A DNA stretch of 64,000 nt from Streptosporangium sandarakinum (GCF_013409935.1 NZ_JACCCO010000001.1:3410001-3474000), one strand, 5' to 3'. Counted from the first letter of the stretch, positions 6,777 to 16,089 are shown. Notes: a model not told the origin generated them from the letters alone. Program-made: numbers and translations.

Positions 6777-9700
6777 TCAGGGCTGCGGTGCGGCGAAGCC
6801 GTCGCCGACGGAGGCGGCCAGCCGCAGGTAGGCGTCGCGGGTGGCGGGCTGCAGCCGCTCCAGGTCGATCTCGGCTCCTTCCTCCAGGTGAGGGTCGTAG
6901 GGGACGCGGATCACGGCGCGGCAGCGGGCCGCGAAGTGGGCCTCCAGCCGGTCGAGATCGACGGTCGACTTCGACCTGGGGCGCACGCTGCACAGCACCA
7001 CGGTGGCCGAGCTGACCAGGTCCTCGTAGTGGTGGGCCTCCAGCCAGTCGAGGGTCGCCGAGGCGGCGCGGGCGCCGTCCACGGACGGGGAGCTGACCAG
7101 GACGAGCTGGTCGGCCAGGCCCAGGACTCCTGACATGGCCGAGTGGAGCAGGCCGGTGCCGCAGTCGGTGATGCAGATCGAGTAGAAGTTCTCCAGGACC
7201 TGCGCCACCGCCTGGTAGTCGGACGCGCTGAACGCCTCCGACACCGACGGGTCGCGGTCGGAGGCGAGGACCTCCAGCCGCGACGGCGCCTGTGAGGTGA
7301 AGGCTCTTATATCGACGTAGCGCTTGATCTGCTGGCGCTCGTTGAGCAGGTCGCGGACGGTCGCGGAGGTCTCCAGCTCCAGCTTGTCCGAGAGGGTCCC
7401 GCGGTCGGGGTTGGCGTCGACCGCGATGACCCGGTCGCCGCGGATCTGGGCGAGGGTCGCGCCGAGGCCGACCGTGGTCGTGGTCTTCCCGACCCCGCCC
7501 TTCAGGCTGAGTACGGCGACGCGGTGGTGGCCGGTGGCGACCGGGGTGCGGGCCCGGGTCACCAGCTCGCCGCGGCGGCGGACCTCGGGCGACTCCCCGG
7601 GCTTGATCAGGCCCGCGGTGGCCCGGTAGATCAGCTTGCGCCAGCCGCTGGACGGCCCGTTGCGGCGGCCCCGCAGCAGCGAGTCCGGGTCCAGGCTGTC
7701 GGCCGACGGCCTGGCCGTGCCGGAGGACTGGCGGGAGGGGGCGCTGAACGCGGGCGGCGGCGCCGAGTGGCGGCGGCGCGGCTGGTACGGCTCCCGCAGT
7801 TCCTCGTCCTCGTCGTCGTCGGGGAAGAAGGAGTTGCCCCGGTCGATCGTCCCCCGGCCGGAGGCGGGATCTCTGTCCTTGCGGGAGGCGGCGAGCCTGT
7901 CCCCGCGATCGGCGGGCCGGCCCCGTTCGGGAGCGGGGGGCCTCTCGCGGTCCGGGGCGTCCGCCGGAGTCGCCGAGGCGGCCGGGGCGAAGGGCCGCTC
8001 GTGGTGTTCCGGCGAGAAGGGCGCCTCCCCGCGGGGGGCGACGTCACGGTCCCGGCGGAAGGCCGTGTCGCGTCCGGATCCCGGCTCGCGCTCGACGGCC
8101 ATGTCACGACCGGAGCCCGGCCCGAAGGCCGCGTCACGGTCGGAAGCCCGATCATGCTCGGAGTCGTCCCCGGTGCGGCCGGGAACCTCGTCGGGCCGGG
8201 GGGCGGTGCCCCGATCGTCCCGATCGTCACGGTCGTTCTGGTCGTCCCGGGACTGCGTGAGGGTCGCGTCGTCGCGGGCGGCCGAGGGCGCGTCCCAGCC
8301 CCGGGTGAAGGGCTCGGGACCGGAAGGGCCGGAAAGGCCGAAGGCGGCCGAACCGAACGAGCCGGGGGCCTGCCGTTCCGGCGTGCCGGGCTGCGGCCGG
8401 TCGGCGCCGAAGGCGACGGGGGCTCCGAACGGGCCGGCAGCGCCGGGCTTGGACGCCTCCGAGCCGGGTTTCTCCGAGCCGGGCCCTTCCGAACCCGGCT
8501 TCTCCGAGCCGGACATCTCCGAACCCGGCTTCTCGGAACCGGGGCTCCCCGCACCCGACGTCCCGAACCCGGGCGTCTCAGGTGCCCGCCGTACGGCGTC
8601 GGTGGCGGCCGGTTCCGCGGCGGTGTCCGGTTCGGCGGCTTCGGAAGGGGATCGGTCCAGGTCGGCGCCGCGGGACTCGAAGTTCCCGAAGGAGAACCCT
8701 TCGAGCTTCGGAGCCGAGGGCATGAGAGGTTCGAGCGGGGACTCGGCGGGGCCGGCCGTGGTCCCGGCGGGCTTGAGCGGCTCCGGCGCGGGTCCCGAGG
8801 GCCTGAAGGGCTCAAGCGGGGGCTCGGCGGGGTCGAGGGAGCGGCCGGACTCGGCGGGCTTGAAGGGTTCGAGCGGGGCCCCGGCGGGCTTGAACGGTTC
8901 CAGGGGCGGCTCGGCGGACTTGGAGGCCCCGGAAGCGCCGAAGGACCTAGCGGTCCTGGCGGAACCGGAGGACCCGAGGAGCCCGGAACCGGCGTCGGCG
9001 GGACCGTCGGACGGCTCGCCGGTGGGGCTACCGGACGGCCCGGCGGTGCTGGACGGCCCGGTCGCGGTCGGCTCGCCGGACGGCGAGCGCTCAGGCCGTT
9101 CCTCCGTCTGCCGGGACTGCTCGGGAAGCGGACGGGACGGCTCCTCCGGCCCGGTCCGGGGCGTGCGAAGGCCCGGGTCGGTGAACGACGACCGCTCGGG
9201 GCCGGGATCGGTGGACGACCCCCGGCCGGGACCCGGGTCGGTGAAGGACGGCCGCGCAGAGCCCGGGTCGGTGAAGGACGGCCGTTCGAGAGCGGGGTCG
9301 GTGAACGACGGCCGCTCCAGCCCGGGGTCCGTGAACGACGACCGCTCGGGGCCCGGGTCGGTGGGCGACGGCCGCGTGAAGCCCGGGTCGGTGAACGATC
9401 CCCGGCCGAGGCCCGGGTCGGTGAAGGACGCCCGGTCGCCGTCCACGGGGAAACGGACGTCGGGCCGGGTGAAGTCACCCGTCGCGGAACCTTCGGCGTC
9501 GTCGTGCTCCTGGCGGGGCAGCGGCCTCAGCGGGGCCAGGAAGCCGTCGTCGTTCCGGGGGAAGGACGACGGGGAGGACGGCTGGGAGGGCGAGTGGGAA
9601 GACGAGGGAGAGGACGGTGAGGAGGGACCCCCGAACGGGGGCACCGCGAACGCGCCCGCCGTCGAGCCCGCGTTCATCCAGTCCGCCGCGTCGGCGTCCT

Positions 9701-9965
9701 CGGCCGGGTGGCCGCCCGTGCCCGGGGAGGTGTCCGAGGGGGCGTAGGCCGAGTCGACGGCGGCACGGAGGAGCTGCGCCGAGGTGGTCTCGGGCTCGGG
9801 CTCGGCGGCGACCAGGCCCCAGGGGTCCCTCGGGTACGGCGAGACCGCGGTGGCGTCGTCCACCGCGTTCTTTGCCGGTACCGGGGGTACCTCCTCCTGC
9901 TCCTTGATAGCGTCGAGCCAGGCGAGCTGTTCCTCGAGAGATTCCTCACGATCGTGCCTTGCCAC
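6777..9965 (-). CDS. very long disordered protein with C-terminal ParA/MinD-type ATPase domain
   Basis: A 1062-residue protein starting at GTG 9965 after GGGGGAACAC. The last 260 residues form a MinD/ParA-like P-loop domain: deviant Walker A LSLKGGVGKTTTT near residue 820, VIAVDANPDRGTL, and a switch region ITDCGTGL. The rest is low-complexity: an acidic N-terminus, nine decapeptide units of the type FTDPGLERPS, PLEPFKP repeats, GSEKPGSE repeats and DDRDDR stretches. Architecture resembles ESX-associated EspI and similar actinobacterial ATPases, but no ESX genes are adjacent. ATPase function is likely; partner and role are unknown. It is monocistronic, next to tRNA-Ser. Confidence 0.8.
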   Translation of the reverse strand: MARHDREESLEEQLAWLDAIKEQEEVPPVPAKNAVDDATAVSPYPRDPWGLVAAEPEPETTSAQLLRAAVDSAYAPSDTSPGTGGHPAEDADAADWMNAGSTAGAFAVPPFGGPSSPSSPSSSHSPSQPSSPSSFPRNDDGFLAPLRPLPRQEHDDAEGSATGDFTRPDVRFPVDGDRASFTDPGLGRGSFTDPGFTRPSPTDPGPERSSFTDPGLERPSFTDPALERPSFTDPGSARPSFTDPGPGRGSSTDPGPERSSFTDPGLRTPRTGPEEPSRPLPEQSRQTEERPERSPSGEPTATGPSSTAGPSGSPTGEPSDGPADAGSGLLGSSGSARTARSFGASGASKSAEPPLEPFKPAGAPLEPFKPAESGRSLDPAEPPLEPFRPSGPAPEPLKPAGTTAGPAESPLEPLMPSAPKLEGFSFGNFESRGADLDRSPSEAAEPDTAAEPAATDAVRRAPETPGFGTSGAGSPGSEKPGSEMSGSEKPGSEGPGSEKPGSEASKPGAAGPFGAPVAFGADRPQPGTPERQAPGSFGSAAFGLSGPSGPEPFTRGWDAPSAARDDATLTQSRDDQNDRDDRDDRGTAPRPDEVPGRTGDDSEHDRASDRDAAFGPGSGRDMAVEREPGSGRDTAFRRDRDVAPRGEAPFSPEHHERPFAPAASATPADAPDRERPPAPERGRPADRGDRLAASRKDRDPASGRGTIDRGNSFFPDDDEDEELREPYQPRRRHSAPPPAFSAPSRQSSGTARPSADSLDPDSLLRGRRNGPSSGWRKLIYRATAGLIKPGESPEVRRRGELVTRARTPVATGHHRVAVLSLKGGVGKTTTTVGLGATLAQIRGDRVIAVDANPDRGTLSDKLELETSATVRDLLNERQQIKRYVDIRAFTSQAPSRLEVLASDRDPSVSEAFSASDYQAVAQVLENFYSICITDCGTGLLHSAMSGVLGLADQLVLVSSPSVDGARAASATLDWLEAHHYEDLVSSATVVLCSVRPRSKSTVDLDRLEAHFAARCRAVIRVPYDPHLEEGAEIDLERLQPATRDAYLRLAASVGDGFAAPQP
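9175..9440 (-). repeat. 30-bp tandem repeat encoding decapeptides in the ATPase gene
   Basis: Nine units of exactly 30 bp begin at 9181, 9211, 9241, 9271, 9301, 9331, 9361, 9391 and 9421. Each encodes a variant of FTDPG-x-x-R-x-S. Units differ at several positions, so the array is old and maintained in frame rather than freshly amplified. Confidence 0.85.
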
Positions 9966-10080
9966 CGTGTTCCCCCTCGGGATGGGCGTAAAAGGGCAGC
10001 AAACACATAGCAGGTTAACGCCCTGTGTTCACATCATCGCGGGCAACGGTCAAGTTGGCCCACCGGATAGCTTGGCTCAC

Positions 10081-11037
10081 ATGCACGCCATCGTGATCGA
10101 TAAACCCGGTGGACCCGAAGCGCTGTCGTGGCAACAGGTGCCCGATCCCCGCCCCGGCCCAGGTGAGGTCCTCATCGACGTGGCGGCCTCGGCCGTCAAC
10201 CGCGCCGACGTGATGCAGAGGCAGGGACGGTACGACCCGCCGCCGGGCGCCTCGCCGTACCCGGGGCTGGAGTGTTCCGGGGTGGTCGCCGAGGCGGGTC
10301 CGGACGTCGAGGGCTTCCGGCCGGGTGACCGGGTCTGCGCCCTGCTGTCCGGCGGCGGCTACGCCGAGAAGGTCGCCGTGCCCTGGCAGCAGGTCATGCG
10401 GGTGCCCGACGGCGTGGACCTGGTGGAGGCGGCGGCGCTGCCGGAGGTCGCCTGCACGGTGTGGTCCAACGTCTTCATGACCGCGCGGCTGAGGAGGGGC
10501 GAGACGCTTCTCGTCCACGGCGGCGCCAGCGGCATCGGCACGCTGGCCGTACAGCTCGCGAAGGCGTTCGGCTCGCGCGTGGCCGTCACCGCCGGGACGG
10601 ACGAGAAGATCGCCCGCTGCCTGGAGCTCGGCGCCGACGAGGGCGTCAACTACCGCGAGGAGGACTTCTCCGAGCGGATCCAGGCGGATGTGATCCTCGA
10701 CATCATCGGCGGGAAGTATCTGCCCGCGAACGTCAGGGCGCTCAGGACCGGGGGACGGCTGGTCGTGATCGGCATGCAGGGCGGCTCGAAGGGCGAGCTG
10801 AACCTGGGTGCGCTCCTCGCCAAGCGGGCCTCGGTGCACGGCACCACGCTACGCGCGCGGCCGGTGGATGAGAAGGGGGCGATCGTGCGTGGCGTCGTGG
10901 AGAACGTCTGGCCGCTGGTCGACGCGGGCGTGATCCGGCCGGTGATCCACGCCCGCGTGCCGATGAGCGAGGCGGCCGAGGCCCATCGGCTCATCGAGAC
11001 CGGGGAACACGTCGGGAAAATTCTGCTAGTAGGTTGA
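10081..11037 (+). CDS. NAD(P)H:quinone oxidoreductase, zinc-independent MDR family
   Basis: A 318-residue medium-chain reductase of the quinone oxidoreductase type. It has the N-terminal GroES-like fold (MHAIVIDKPGGPEALSWQ, PYPGLECSGVV) and the Rossmann motif VHGGASGIGTLAVQLAKAFG. The catalytic-zinc cysteines of alcohol dehydrogenases are absent, as expected. The likely reaction is NADPH-dependent reduction of quinones or activated enones. The start ATG 10081 is chosen because the homologous N-terminus begins there. It lies just upstream of bpa with the same orientation, 5 bp between stop and start, so the two are probably co-transcribed. Confidence 0.92.
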   Translation: MHAIVIDKPGGPEALSWQQVPDPRPGPGEVLIDVAASAVNRADVMQRQGRYDPPPGASPYPGLECSGVVAEAGPDVEGFRPGDRVCALLSGGGYAEKVAVPWQQVMRVPDGVDLVEAAALPEVACTVWSNVFMTARLRRGETLLVHGGASGIGTLAVQLAKAFGSRVAVTAGTDEKIARCLELGADEGVNYREEDFSERIQADVILDIIGGKYLPANVRALRTGGRLVVIGMQGGSKGELNLGALLAKRASVHGTTLRARPVDEKGAIVRGVVENVWPLVDAGVIRPVIHARVPMSEAAEAHRLIETGEHVGKILLVG

Positions 11038-11042
11038 AGACT

Positions 11043-11552
11043 ATGAACGCTGAGGAGAGCACTCCGCACATCGTGGTCGTGGGGCCCCAGGGTGCCCAGG
11101 TCGAGCAGGACGGCGAGGGCCGCTCGGTCGCCGATCTGGTGGAGCAGCCCGCCAAGGTCATGCGCATCGGCAGCATGATCCGGCAGCTTCTCGAGGAGGT
11201 CCGGGCCGCTCCTCTGGACGAGGCGAGCCGCAAGCGGCTCAAGGAGATCCACCAGAGCTCGATCAAGGAGCTGGAGGACGGCCTGGCCCCCGAGCTGGTC
11301 GAGGAGCTGGAGCGGCTGTCGCTTCCCTTCGCCGACGGTGAGGGCGCCCCGCCGAGCGACGCGGAGCTGCGCGTCGCGCACGCGCAGCTCGTCGGCTGGC
11401 TGGAGGGCCTGTTCCACGGGATTCAGACCACGCTCTTCGCCCAGCAGATGGCCGCCCGCGCCCAGCTGGAGAACATGCGCAGGGCGCTGCCCGGCGGCGT
11501 CTCCCTTCAGCAGGACAGCGGCCACCAGGGCAGCTCGGGTCCGTACCTGTAG
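11043..11552 (+). CDS. bpa: bacterial proteasome activator Bpa
   Basis: A 169-residue helical protein matching Bpa, the ATP-independent ring-shaped activator that docks on the 20S proteasome and feeds it unfolded or heat-shock proteins. The core (PAKVMRIGSMIRQLLEEVRAAPLDEASR...HQSSIKELEDGL, GLFHGIQTTLFAQQMAARAQL) is the four-helix bundle, and the last residues GPYL form the HbYX-like tail that inserts into proteasome pockets. I prefer ATG 11043; a TTG at 11034 is in frame but lacks a good ribosome site. Its presence predicts that the genome encodes a 20S proteasome. Confidence 0.93.
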   Translation: MNAEESTPHIVVVGPQGAQVEQDGEGRSVADLVEQPAKVMRIGSMIRQLLEEVRAAPLDEASRKRLKEIHQSSIKELEDGLAPELVEELERLSLPFADGEGAPPSDAELRVAHAQLVGWLEGLFHGIQTTLFAQQMAARAQLENMRRALPGGVSLQQDSGHQGSSGPYL

Positions 11553-11574
11553 GGCCTGCGGAGCCACCGGCCAG

Positions 11575-11613
11575 GGCCCTGGTCCCCGCGCGGAGTGCGC
11601 GGGGACCAGGGCC
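11575..11613. terminator. strong bidirectional hairpin between bpa and the Cof-type phosphatase
   Basis: Perfect 17-bp stem (11575-11591 with 11597-11613) and a 5-nt loop. It lies between convergent genes and can serve both strands. There is no T-run, as is common in high-GC actinomycetes. Confidence 0.8.
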
Positions 11614-11628
11614 ATCGGCGTGCGAGGC

Positions 11629-11737
11629 CACCGGCGTCCACGGAGCCGTCGGTGATCCCGCGGGAGGCCCGGGGTCACCGGTGTCCATGCAGCCGTCGGT
11701 GATCCTGTGGGACGTCCGGGGTCACCGGCGCCCGCGG
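11629..11737. repeat. degenerate 47-bp tandem duplication
   Basis: Copies start with CACCGG at 11629 and 11676, with a partial third at 11723. The period is 47 bp, with scattered mismatches. It lies in the convergent gap after bpa and has no coding content. Confidence 0.75.
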
Positions 11738-11739
11738 GG

Positions 11740-12534
11740 CTACCGGTAGAGGCCCTCCAGCACCTCGGCCACCCCGTCGTCGTCGTTGGCCGCGGTCACG
11801 TGATCGACCGCGGCCAGCACCTCGGCGTGGGCGTTGGCGACGGCGTAGGAGGTGCCGGCCCAGTGCAGCATCGGCAGGTCGTTGGGCATGTCGCCGAAGG
11901 CGATCGAGTCGGTCCGCACGACGTCCTGGGTCTCGGCGAGGGCGGCCAGCGCGGTGGCCTTGGTCACACCTCGGGCGCTCATCTCGATCAGCGCCCGTCC
12001 GCTGGAGTGGGTGGGCGTCACGAGGTCGCCGACCAGCTCGCAGACGGCGTCGTTGAGGACGTCGGGGTCCATCCGGGGGTGCAGGGCCAGGAGCTTGGCG
12101 CAGGGCCGTTCGGTGAGGGCCGCCGCCTCGACGAGCAGCCCGGCGGTACGGCTGTCGGCGCGGTCGAGGCGGAAGGACGACTCGTGGGCGTACCCGCCTT
12201 CGTACTCGACGGAGAAGGTCAGCTCGGAGAACTCCGCGCGGAGCCTCCCGACGACCTCCTCCAGGATGTCGGGGGTGATGAGGCGCGACTGGACGACACG
12301 CTCGGTGTGCAGGTCGTAGACCAGGGCGCCGTTGGCGCAGATGGCCAGACCCCGGTGGCGTACGGCTCCGGCCACCGGGCGCATCCAGCGAGGTGGTCTG
12401 CCGGTCACGAAGACGAGTGTGGCGCCGGCCTCCTCCACGCGTGCGAAGGCGGCGACGGTGCGGTCCGAGACGGTGCCGTCCGAGCGCAGTGCGGTACCGT
12501 CGAGGTCGGTGGCGACAAGGCGGGGGCTTCCCAT
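11740..12534 (-). CDS. HAD-superfamily Cof-type sugar/metabolite phosphatase
   Basis: A 264-residue phosphatase from ATG 12534 (an upstream in-frame start at 12570 is less likely). Motif I is LVATDLDGTAL (nucleophile Asp10, Asp12), followed by FVTGRPPRW for motif II and FGDMPNDLPML for motif IV; the C2 cap lies between. Cof-type enzymes hydrolyse phosphorylated sugars, nucleotides or cofactors; the substrate cannot be told. It converges on bpa. Confidence 0.9.
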   Translation of the reverse strand: MGSPRLVATDLDGTALRSDGTVSDRTVAAFARVEEAGATLVFVTGRPPRWMRPVAGAVRHRGLAICANGALVYDLHTERVVQSRLITPDILEEVVGRLRAEFSELTFSVEYEGGYAHESSFRLDRADSRTAGLLVEAAALTERPCAKLLALHPRMDPDVLNDAVCELVGDLVTPTHSSGRALIEMSARGVTKATALAALAETQDVVRTDSIAFGDMPNDLPMLHWAGTSYAVANAHAEVLAAVDHVTAANDDDGVAEVLEGLYR

Positions 12535-12770
12535 AACACGTCCAGTCTGCACCGTGATGCCCGGTGCCACGCCACGCGGGACTCGCCTGGGATGAACTTC
12601 CTCATGGCGGGAACACCTGTCCGCGGGATAGTGTTAGATGTGATGGCGTTGTATTAGCTGAATCCCGTTGTGAAAACCAGTTTGACTGAACCACCCCGGG
12701 GCGTGCTGTACGACACATGGGGTTCACGAGGTGTGAATCCCGAAGTTTCAAATCCTGAGGGAGAGCTTTA

Positions 12771-12974
12771 ATGGCTCAGGGAACCGTCAAGTGGTTCAAC
12801 GCTGAAAAGGGCTTCGGCTTCATCGCGCCGGACGGTGGCGCACCGGACGTCTTCGTCCACTTCTCCGAGATCCAGGGCTCCGGCTACCGGAGCCTCGAGG
12901 ACGGTCAGCGCGTCGAGTTCGAGATCACGCAGGGCCAGAAGGGCCCGCAGGCCTCGCAGGTTCGCGCCGTCTGA
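12771..12974 (+). CDS. cold-shock protein, CspA family
   Basis: A 67-residue OB-fold protein with RNP1 KGFGFI (13-18) and RNP2 VFVHF (27-31), the RNA-binding faces of CspA proteins. It acts as an RNA chaperone melting secondary structure. RBS GAGGGAGAG precedes ATG 12771. The 160-bp stretch upstream is AT-richer than its surroundings and includes TTGACT at 12682-12687, giving a long untranslated leader as in other csp genes. No clear -10 box was identified. Confidence 0.96.
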   Translation: MAQGTVKWFNAEKGFGFIAPDGGAPDVFVHFSEIQGSGYRSLEDGQRVEFEITQGQKGPQASQVRAV

Positions 12975-12996
12975 CGCATAGACCTCTGCAGAGGGG

Positions 12997-13029
12997 AAGG
13001 CGGGGTTCGCTTCACGCGAACCCCGCCTT
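12997..13029 (+). terminator. terminator of the cold-shock gene
   Basis: Perfect 14-bp stem (12997-13010 with 13016-13029), loop TTCAC, starting 22 bp after the stop codon. A short CGCCGTTTCC tail follows. Confidence 0.85.
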
Positions 13030-13660
13030 CGCCGTTTCCGGACAGCCCTGCGACTTTCGGACATACCCGGACGCTCTTTCTGGGCACCCCTTATGCCCCC
13101 TCCTGGTCGCTCCTTTCGCCCCCTGCGCGCCCCCTACGCCTCCCTGGGCGCGCCTCTTACGCCCCCTCTGGTCGCCGCTTTCGCCGCCGACCGCCCCTTC
13201 GCCACCGCCGATCGCGTCCCTCCGCCCTTTCCGGGCGTCCTCGCCGCCGCGCCCCCGAACGACTTCGCGGGGCGGCTTCCGCCACGGCCGGCGAATCACC
13301 GGGCGCACGGCCCCGTGCCCTCTCCTCACCCCTGAGAGCGCCGCTGAGTGCCTCACTCGGCCTGGACCATCGAGAAAGCCAGTGGCCGGCCCCCAAGCCT
13401 CCTGTGGGCCCATGGAGGCCGTCTCTGCCGAGGAGGCGCGATGGTCACTGCGGGAGCCGTGGATCGACACCGGTGTGGGTCGCCTCTCGTGTGGCGGACA
13501 TCACCGCTCGGCGGTGGATGCCGAATCACATTCCGGTGATCGGGGGAAGCCCTCGCGACCGCCCCCGGCCTTTGCCGTAGATATCCGGACTTTTGGCCAT
13601 CTACCAGGAGGTCGAGGCCGTACGCTCGCCGTCCACTTCCCTTGACCGGGGGCATGACGA
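13030..13660. other. gene-free intergenic stretch
   Basis: About 630 bp with no convincing gene. A C/T-rich part at 13090-13200 holds two imperfect copies of TTAYGCCCCCTC-like sequence 66 bp apart (13091 and 13157). Open frames here encode proline/arginine-rich peptides without ribosome sites. Confidence 0.6.
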
Positions 13661-13692
13661 CGAGGGCCCCGCCGGGATCGGCGGGGCCCTCG
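13661..13692 (-). terminator. terminator of serS
   Basis: Perfect 14-bp stem (13661-13674 with 13679-13692) and 4-nt loop GGAT, about 60 bp beyond the serS stop on the minus strand. Confidence 0.8.
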
Positions 13693-13753
13693 GGCCGGGA
13701 GGGTACGGAAGGGTGGGGAAAGACCGAAAAGAAGGCCGGAAGACCTATATGTG

Positions 13754-15016
13754 TTACTTGGCGGGTTCGAGGACGTCGAGGCCGACGTAGGGGCGCAGGG
13801 CCTCCGGGACCACGACGGAGCCGTCGGCCCGCTGGTGGTTCTCCAGGATGGCGACGATCCACCGGGTGGTGGCCAGGGTGCCGTTGAGAGTCGCCACGTG
13901 CTGCGGCTTGCCGCCCGCGTCGCGGTAGCGGACGCCCAGGCGACGGGCCTGGAAGTCGGTGCAGTTGGACGTCGAGGTCAGCTCGCGGTAGCGGCCCTGG
14001 CTGGGCACCCACGCCTCGCAGTCGAACTTCCGCGCCGCGCTCGTGCCGAGGTCGCCCGCCGCGGTGTCGATGATCCGGTAGGGCAGCTCGACCTTGGCGA
14101 GCATCTCCCGCTCCCAGTCGAGCAGCCGCCGGTGCTCGGCCTGCGCGTCCTCGGGACGGCAGTAGGAGAACATCTCGATCTTGTCGAACTGGTGGACCCG
14201 GATGATGCCCCGGGTGTCCTTGCCGTACGAGCCCGCCTCGCGGCGGAAGCAGGACGACCAGCCGGCGTAGCGGTACGGCAGCGCCGCGCCGTCGAGGATC
14301 TCGTCGGCGTGGTAGGCAGCCATCGGGACCTCGCTGGTGCCGACCAGGAACAGGTCCTCCTCCGGCAGGTGGTAGACCTCGCTGGCGTGCGCGCCGAGGA
14401 AGCCGGTGCCCTTCATCGACTCCGGCTTGACCAGCACCGGCGGGATCATCGGGATGAACCCGGCCTCGATCGCGTGCTGCATGGCCATGTTGAGCAGGCC
14501 GAGCTGGAGCCGGGCGCCGGCGCCCTTCAGGAAGAAGAACCGCGCGCCGGAGACCTTCGCGCCACGCTCCATGTCGATCGCGCCGAGCAGCTCGCCGAGC
14601 TCCAGGTGGTCGCGCGGCTCGAAGTCGAAGGACGGCTTCTCGCCGACCTCCTCCAGCACGACGTAGTCGTCCTCGCCGCCCTCCGGGGCGCCCTCCTCGA
14701 CGAGGTTGGGCACGGTGTGGAGCAGCTCCTCGAGCTCCCCGGCCAGCTTCTCGGCCTCGGCCTCGGCGGACTTGACCTGTGCCGAGAGGTCCTTGGCCCG
14801 GTCGAGCAGGGCGGTCTTCTCCTCGCCGGAGGCGCGGGAGACCGACTTGCCGATGCTCTTCTGCTCGGCGCGCAGCGCCTCGAAGCGGCTCAGCGCGCCG
14901 CGCCGCCGCTCGTCGAGGTCGAGCAGCTTTTCGACGACGGAGTCGTCCTCACCGCGGGCACGCTGCGACGCCCGTAGCCGGTCGGGATCCTCACGAAGGG
15001 TACGCAGGTCAATCAC
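13754..15016 (-). CDS. serS: seryl-tRNA synthetase
   Basis: A 420-residue class II synthetase that charges tRNA-Ser with serine. The N-terminal [18 protein letters not shown] and coiled-coil arm (about 30-100) bind the long variable arm. The catalytic core shows motif 2 ([15 protein letters not shown]) and motif 3 ([19 protein letters not shown]). The start is GTG 15016. The gene is 152 bp downstream of pheA on the same strand. Confidence 0.98.
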   Translation of the reverse strand: MIDLRTLREDPDRLRASQRARGEDDSVVEKLLDLDERRRGALSRFEALRAEQKSIGKSVSRASGEEKTALLDRAKDLSAQVKSAEAEAEKLAGELEELLHTVPNLVEEGAPEGGEDDYVVLEEVGEKPSFDFEPRDHLELGELLGAIDMERGAKVSGARFFFLKGAGARLQLGLLNMAMQHAIEAGFIPMIPPVLVKPESMKGTGFLGAHASEVYHLPEEDLFLVGTSEVPMAAYHADEILDGAALPYRYAGWSSCFRREAGSYGKDTRGIIRVHQFDKIEMFSYCRPEDAQAEHRRLLDWEREMLAKVELPYRIIDTAAGDLGTSAARKFDCEAWVPSQGRYRELTSTSNCTDFQARRLGVRYRDAGGKPQHVATLNGTLATTRWIVAILENHQRADGSVVVPEALRPYVGLDVLEPAK

Positions 15017-15110
15017 AGGACAAGGCTACCGATGCGGGGCACGCACCCGCTCACCTATTACCCGGGTTTCTCCGGCCCGGCCGGTCCCACCGGAACGGAG
15101 GGGCGGACCG

Positions 15111-15182
15111 GCCGGAAGAGCCAGGCCGGCCGAAAGGGTCAGGGCCGGCCGGGAGGGCGCTGGAAGGGTCAGGGCCGGCCGG
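15111..15182 (-). repeat. 30-bp tandem repeats running into the pheA 3' end
   Basis: GAAAGGGTCAGGGCCGGCCG-like units at 15132-15152 and 15162-15182 (period 30), with a weaker third copy near 15115. The last unit overlaps the final codons of pheA, so the duplication supplied part of its 3' end or spread from it. Confidence 0.65.
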
Positions 15183-16089
15183 AGCGGATCCTGGACAGCC
15201 AGCCCGCGGCCTCGGCGAAGTCGTCGTCGGCCGTGCCCCGCTTGATCCGCGGCGCCACGCCGTCGGCGCGCGGGTAGCTCCCGAGGAAGCGGACGTCGGC
15301 GCAGATGCGACGCAGGCCGGAGACCGCCTCGCCGACCCGGGCCTCGGCCACGTGGCCTTCGAGGTCGAAGTGGAAGAAGTAACGGCCGATGCCGTCGCCG
15401 GTGGGCCGCGACTCGATGCGGGTGAGGTTGACGCCGCGCACCGAGAACTCGGTGAGCATCTCCAGCAGCGCGCCCGGGTGGTCGTCGGTGAGGAAGGCGA
15501 CCAGTGAGGTGCAGTCGGAGCCGGTGGGCTCGGGCAGCCGGCCCGGCCGGGAGAGGCGGATGAACCGGGTCACGGTGTCGGACCGGTCGCCGACCCCGGA
15601 CGCCAGCTCCACCAGGCCGTAGCGCTCGCCGGCGATGCGCGCGGCGATGGCCGCGTCGTACGGCGAGCCCGGGTCGGCCACCTCCTGGGCGGCGGCCGCG
15701 GTCGACGGGGCCGGGACCACCACGGCGTCCGGCATCTCGCGGGCGACGAAGCCACGGCACTGGGTGATGGCGGCCGGATGGGTGTAGACCCGCTTGACGT
15801 CGGAGAGCGGCATCTCCGTCCGCGTCAGCAGGGAGAACTGCACCGGCAGCAGCAGCTCGGCGGTGATGAGCAGCGGCTCGCCCCAGGCGAGCTCGTCGAG
15901 GGTCGAGCTGATGCCGCCCTCCAGGGAGTTCTCCAGCGGCACGACGGCGCCGTCGGCCTCACCCCGCCTGGCGGCGTCCAGCGCCGCGCTGACGTTGGCG
16001 CTCGGCAGGCCCTCGGCGTGCGGCGCCAGGATGCGCAGGGCCTCCTCGGTGAAGGTGGCCTCAGGGCCCAGGTAGGCGAGTTTCGGCAT
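15169..16089 (-). CDS. pheA: prephenate dehydratase
   Basis: A 306-residue monofunctional enzyme converting prephenate to phenylpyruvate in phenylalanine synthesis. The catalytic domain starts MPKLAYLGPEATFTEEAL, has the NSLEGGIS motif and the TRF motif in SDTVTRFIRL. The C-terminal ACT domain carries LTRIESRP, the phenylalanine-binding signature for feedback inhibition. No chorismate mutase domain is fused. It lies upstream of serS. Confidence 0.97.
   Translation of the reverse strand: MPKLAYLGPEATFTEEALRILAPHAEGLPSANVSAALDAARRGEADGAVVPLENSLEGGISSTLDELAWGEPLLITAELLLPVQFSLLTRTEMPLSDVKRVYTHPAAITQCRGFVAREMPDAVVVPAPSTAAAAQEVADPGSPYDAAIAARIAGERYGLVELASGVGDRSDTVTRFIRLSRPGRLPEPTGSDCTSLVAFLTDDHPGALLEMLTEFSVRGVNLTRIESRPTGDGIGRYFFHFDLEGHVAEARVGEAVSGLRRICADVRFLGSYPRADGVAPRIKRGTADDDFAEAAGWLSRIRSGRP

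Noticed and set aside
7524-9747. Two long plus-strand open frames of about 700 codons opposite the ATPase gene
   Set aside because: They are antisense shadows of a repetitive high-GC gene; they have Gly/Arg- or Ser/Pro-rich composition, no domain, and the minus strand holds an intact P-loop ATPase.
13093-13335. Possible 80-residue protein in the gap after the cold-shock gene
   Set aside because: It is proline/arginine-rich, lacks a ribosome site and lies in a degenerate repeat; composition alone keeps the frame open.
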